Positions 60,833-64,000 of a stretch of DNA of 64,000 bases are shown one piece after another. This stretch comes from Shouchella hunanensis (GTDB lineage: Bacteria; Bacillota; Bacilli; Bacillales; Bacillaceae_D): the NCBI RefSeq assembly GCF_028735875.1, contig NZ_CP117834.1:1786001-1850000 (forward strand). The letters run 5' to 3'. The translations under genes and the position numbers were made by a program. The stretch's first letter is position 1; every line of letters starts with the position of its first letter. Under the pieces are notes generated by a model. That model was given only the letters and a program-made list of their open reading frames with translations, was not told where the DNA came from and searched no databases.

Positions 60833-62839
60833 TTAAACGGTATCTGTATCAACGTCAAATTGGCGAATTAATTGTTTTAATTCATCTGCTACTTCACTTA
60901 ATTGTTCGACAGAAGCAGAAATTTCCTCCATGGAAGCAAGTTGCTCTTCTGTAGAAGCTGAAATGTTTTGCATACTTGCTGAAGCCGTCTCACTTATAGA
61001 AGAGAGATCTTGGAAAGTAGTGACAAAGGCCTCACTATCTTTCCCAAGAGAAGCTACATTTTTAGCTGATTCATTCACTTCTGTTGCGACAACTTGAACA
61101 AATTGCTTCATCTCTTCAAACGATAGCCCAGCAGTCTGTACCACTTCAATCCCTTTGTTCACTTGGTCTGAGCTCGTATTCATTTGTTCAATGGTTCTCT
61201 CGGTGTCTTGCTGCACGGATAGAACCAGTTCAGAAATGGTTTCAGTTGAAGATGCCGTCATATCGGAGAGTTTTCTCACTTCATCTGCCACGATTGAGAA
61301 ACCTCGTCCGTGTTCTCCTGCTCTTGCCGCTTCAATTGCTGCATTTAATGCTAAAAGGTTTGTTTGTGTAGCAATTCCTTTAATGGTTTCAGTTACTTCT
61401 TCAATTTCGCTAGAGCGCTTTCCTAATGTATCAATGTGTATCGATAAATGTTTAAACGTGTCTTTAATTTGAGTCATTTGTTCAATAGCATCGGTAATAG
61501 CGTCATTTCCTTTTGAAACAGTTATGGCAGCGTTATCGGTAGTGCTATGAATATGGTTGGTCTTTACCACGACATCATTTACGTCGTTTGACATATCACT
61601 GGCCACTTTTTCACTTTCCCGTACGCTTGTGCTTTGCTTTTCGACGCCGCTTGCTACTTCTTGAACAGCCTCTGTAATTTGTTCAGTTGCACTCATATTT
61701 TCATGTGTAATGGACGCTAATGTATCGGCTGCTTGAGAAAGGTCAGTCGATTTGTCTTGAATGTTTGTAATCATGAGCACTAGGGATGCGCGCATTTTTT
61801 CAAACGAACGACCAAGACGCCCAATTTCGTCTGTTTGTTTTGGATTTACTTCATAGGCAACTGACAAGTTACCTCCTGCCATACGTTCGGATACGCTTAT
61901 TAATGTTTGGATAGGTGAAGTGATGGACCTAACTAGAAAATAGATAACGGTACCTCCGATTAAAATAGCAATCGACAGCACGGTAATAGCGCTAATGAGA
62001 ATCGGCATAACCGCTTCATTCATCTCTTCCTCATACATCGATGCGGCGATTGTCCAACCAGTGATTTCATTGGATTTAAAGGTTAAAAGTTGATCGTCTC
62101 CGTTAGATGTATAAGATAGAAAGCCTTCGTTATTTTCACTATAGGATAGAAAAGATTCATCAGCTTCGGTTCCCGGCTCTTCATAAGGATGAGATACATA
62201 AGTATTGTTTTCATCTAATAAAAATACGTAGCCTGTTTGGCCAATGGAGATACTGGATAAAAGATCTGAGATAACGGTTAACTCTAAATTAAGAGCGGCA
62301 ACACCTAATCCGTCATCTGTCGTACGGGCAATGGTTGTTACAGGTTGTTCGGAAGACTGAGAGATATAAGGCGATGTGATGATAACGTCTCCAGACTGTT
62401 CCATCGCACGTTGGTACCAAGGTCTTTCCCTTGGATCATAGTCAGGTGGATTTTGAAAAGACGAGGGTGAGTTAATGAAATCGCCAGTTTCCATACCAAC
62501 ATAAGTTTGTTCAACATGGTTTTTAGTTGCTTGGAAAGAATCAAGCAAGAATCGCTGAGCTCCTGGGTCGTCCTCGGAGAAATCTGCTAAATCACTGGCT
62601 GAAGCAATATAGTCAATATTCTCTACTTGAGATTCTATAAAAAGACTAAGGGTTTCATCTACAATGGCAAGGCTCTCCTCGGTAGCAGAAGTCATTTCAT
62701 CCATTACAGCTTCTTTTGCATTTTGATAAGAAATAACCCCAATGAGAGAACTTGGAATGACTAAAATAGCAGTAAAACCAATAAATAATTTCGTTCGTAA
62801 CTGCATAAATTGGATACTTTGTAAAAACCGTTTCAACAT
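60833..62839 (-). CDS. methyl-accepting chemotaxis protein, Cache type
   Basis: A 668-residue chemoreceptor; ATG 62839 follows TAGGAGA. Two membrane helices (about 17-37 and 283-305) enclose a dCache sensor with a ligand-box segment [16 protein letters not shown] and AALNLEL. HAMP covers about 306-358, and the cytoplasmic signalling rod ends in the hairpin tip [35 protein letters not shown]. Cache MCPs of Bacillus (McpB/McpC like) sense amino acids. The final residues VDTDTV carry no pentapeptide tether. Ligand unknown. Confidence 0.95.
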   Translation of the reverse strand: MLKRFLQSIQFMQLRTKLFIGFTAILVIPSSLIGVISYQNAKEAVMDEMTSATEESLAIVDETLSLFIESQVENIDYIASASDLADFSEDDPGAQRFLLDSFQATKNHVEQTYVGMETGDFINSPSSFQNPPDYDPRERPWYQRAMEQSGDVIITSPYISQSSEQPVTTIARTTDDGLGVAALNLELTVISDLLSSISIGQTGYVFLLDENNTYVSHPYEEPGTEADESFLSYSENNEGFLSYTSNGDDQLLTFKSNEITGWTIAASMYEEEMNEAVMPILISAITVLSIAILIGGTVIYFLVRSITSPIQTLISVSERMAGGNLSVAYEVNPKQTDEIGRLGRSFEKMRASLVLMITNIQDKSTDLSQAADTLASITHENMSATEQITEAVQEVASGVEKQSTSVRESEKVASDMSNDVNDVVVKTNHIHSTTDNAAITVSKGNDAITDAIEQMTQIKDTFKHLSIHIDTLGKRSSEIEEVTETIKGIATQTNLLALNAAIEAARAGEHGRGFSIVADEVRKLSDMTASSTETISELVLSVQQDTERTIEQMNTSSDQVNKGIEVVQTAGLSFEEMKQFVQVVATEVNESAKNVASLGKDSEAFVTTFQDLSSISETASASMQNISASTEEQLASMEEISASVEQLSEVADELKQLIRQFDVDTDTV

Positions 62840-62976
62840 AATCAATCTTCTCCTAACTGTTTTACATAAACCGCAACACCCTTAATATCGTCATGAATAA
62901 ATGTATATTGAACCTTTTATATGAAAATAATCAAATCAAATTAAATAACGGAAACGACGGTGAAGCTAGAAAATAA

Positions 62977-63009
62977 AAAAAGGATGATCAACTGATCATC
63001 CTTTTTGGT
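62977..63009 (-). terminator. terminator of pspA-like gene
   Basis: AAAAAGGATGATC and GATCATCCTTTTT form a nearly perfect stem around AGTT/AACT; T tail on the minus strand. Confidence 0.9.
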
Positions 63010-63010
63010 A

Positions 63011-63685
63011 TTATTTATTACTATTTAACTTCGCTTTTAAAGCAGCAAGTTCATCGTCAACCCCGCTTGATTGATCAAGGGCAGCTAATTCATCATCAAG
63101 TGATTTATTAGCGCTTCTAAGCTCGCCTTTCGCGTCGGCCTCTGCTTCTTGGCGCATGACTTTCTCTTCCATTCGGTTAAAGCCACCGCGCGCACCGCTA
63201 TTACCAATAGATGAAAGAGACTCGTTCACTTTCGCGCGTGCTTTAGCGCTTTCTGAACGTGCTTTCAGTGAATCTTTCTTCATATTCATATCACGGTATT
63301 CGTCTTTCATTTCACGGAGCTTATCTTTTAGTTCTTCTGATAATTTCGCTGATTCAGCATGAGACTCTTGTAGTGCATCGCGTTGCCCTACATGTTTATT
63401 CTTGTCTTCTAATACACGACGAGCGAGATCTTCATCGCCAGATTCAAGTGCGCGCATGGCTTGCTCTTCTCGTTTAGAGACGAGTTCAGTAGCCTCATCG
63501 GCTTGTTTTTTGAGCATTTTTTCGTTAGCGATTTGTTTAGCAACAGCAGCCTCAACCTCAGAAATGTCTTTCTCCATATCAAGCAAATATTGATCAAGCA
63601 TCTTGCCTGGATCTTCTGCTTTGTTTAACATTGAATTCATTTCGGAAGAGACAATAGTACGAACACGATTAAAGAAACGAAACAT
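63011..63685 (-). CDS. PspA/IM30-family phage shock protein
   Basis: A 224-residue coiled-coil protein that forms rings on the inner membrane and protects it against stress. ATG 63685 follows GGGGGAAG; the longer frame to 63778 has no site. It starts MFRFFNRVRTIVSSEMNSML, followed by the family's EDPGKMLDQYLLDMEKDI and a long helical hairpin, then FNRMEEKVMRQEAEADAKGE. In B. subtilis two relatives (LiaH and PspA) respond to envelope stress; no lia genes are nearby, so plain PspA is more likely. Confidence 0.93.
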   Translation of the reverse strand: MFRFFNRVRTIVSSEMNSMLNKAEDPGKMLDQYLLDMEKDISEVEAAVAKQIANEKMLKKQADEATELVSKREEQAMRALESGDEDLARRVLEDKNKHVGQRDALQESHAESAKLSEELKDKLREMKDEYRDMNMKKDSLKARSESAKARAKVNESLSSIGNSGARGGFNRMEEKVMRQEAEADAKGELRSANKSLDDELAALDQSSGVDDELAALKAKLNSNK

Positions 63686-63881
63686 CGGATCTTCCCCCTT
63701 TAAAATAAGTACCCCTAAGATAGCATATCTTGCTTGCTTATAGATGTAAATACGTAAAGGAAATCGAAATGGTTTCATTTTTTATTTCGAGTAACGATTG
63801 TAAAAAGACGGCCGCTGCTTCTTTCAAGCTGTCTCTCTATGGTATGCTTAAGGTAAAGACAGAAGTCGGGGAGTGGGACGT

Positions 63882-64000
63882 ATGAAGCGAATTGCCATTG
63901 ATATGGATGAAGTGATGGCCGATTTCACAAAAAAACATCTTGCACTTTTTAATGCGGATTATAATGAAGCCATTACGGTGGAAGATTTACAAGGGAAGAA
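63882..64000 (+). CDS. 5'(3')-deoxyribonucleotidase, 5' part
   Basis: A gene running off the right edge; ATG 63882 follows GGGGAGTGGG. The first 39 residues MKRIAIDMDEVMADFTKKHL and what follows match the NT5C-type HAD deoxyribonucleotidase, with the phosphate-acceptor motif DMDEVMAD (both catalytic Asp). It would dephosphorylate deoxynucleotides. The body of the protein is outside the window. Confidence 0.85.
   Translation, partial: MKRIAIDMDEVMADFTKKHLALFNADYNEAITVEDLQGK

Overview
The window is a gene-dense stretch of a low-to-medium GC, endospore-forming Bacillaceae chromosome. Several things point there: AGGAGG-type ribosome binding sites with frequent TTG/GTG starts, a glmM-glmS pair with a glmS ribozyme, two T-box leaders, a CotD-like coat gene behind a sigma-K-like promoter, a kip/ycs (5-oxoprolinase) operon, and YkuK, YndM and YneR family proteins. 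A chromosomal cat gene with an attenuation leader and an extra MurE-like ligase would fit an alkaliphilic Shouchella/Alkalihalobacillus-type genome. That placement is inference. No rRNA, tRNA, CRISPR array, prophage or intact insertion sequence was seen.

Layout. 1-3.1 kb: 3' end of glmM, a decayed RNHCP-domain gene on the minus strand, then promoter, glmS ribozyme and glmS. 3.2-10.2 kb: an S9-family peptidase whose catalytic His position reads Tyr, a GAF-STAS protein, an LCP wall-polymer transferase, GrpB-like, TraB-like lipoprotein and small membrane proteins. 10.2-19.2 kb: a T-box-controlled GNAT acetyltransferase, an ArsR/MFS pair, an S66 carboxypeptidase, DeoR regulator/sugar O-acetyltransferase, HAD, isochorismatase, HD and DinB proteins. 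19.2-25.5 kb: a MurE paralogue lacking the DNPR motif, HAD, an aldehyde dehydrogenase divergent from an NmlR/AdhR-type MerR gene, an inactive rhodanese-like protein, WrbA, and a zinc-peptidase-like gene broken by a frameshift and a stop.

25.5-37.5 kb: T-box-controlled TrpRS of a subclass unlike the usual Bacillus enzyme, YndM, a BCCT transporter carrying a C-terminal RCK_C/TrkA_C-like domain, an alpha/beta hydrolase, a long RNA-like hairpin, NupC, YkuK, CotD-like, an AI-2E family exporter and the NAD(P)HX repair enzyme. 37.5-44.5 kb: PepSY lipoprotein, S51 peptidase/GNAT, a MerR/ABC exporter pair, DinB, a chloramphenicol acetyltransferase with a 9-codon attenuation leader, and a zinc-free oxidoreductase.

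44.5-64 kb: a MurNAc recovery operon (murQ-murP-mupG) with a palindromic operator but no adjacent murR; an 807-residue TPM/coiled-coil/Gly-Arg-rich membrane protein; HesB-like and Nudix genes; a Fur-box-controlled iron-siderophore binding lipoprotein with a fused double permease and no ATPase gene; the 5-oxoprolinase operon pxpB-pxpC-ycsI-ycsG-pxpA; a Cache-type chemoreceptor; a PspA protein; and the start of a deoxyribonucleotidase gene.

Functional themes are cell-wall precursor supply and recycling (GlmM, GlmS, MurE-like, MurQ/P/MupG, LCP, S66), osmotic and envelope stress (BCCT, PspA), and drug or aldehyde defence (Cat, ABC exporter, MFS, aldehyde dehydrogenase, WrbA). All annotation comes from reading the sequence and family knowledge; no database search was run.
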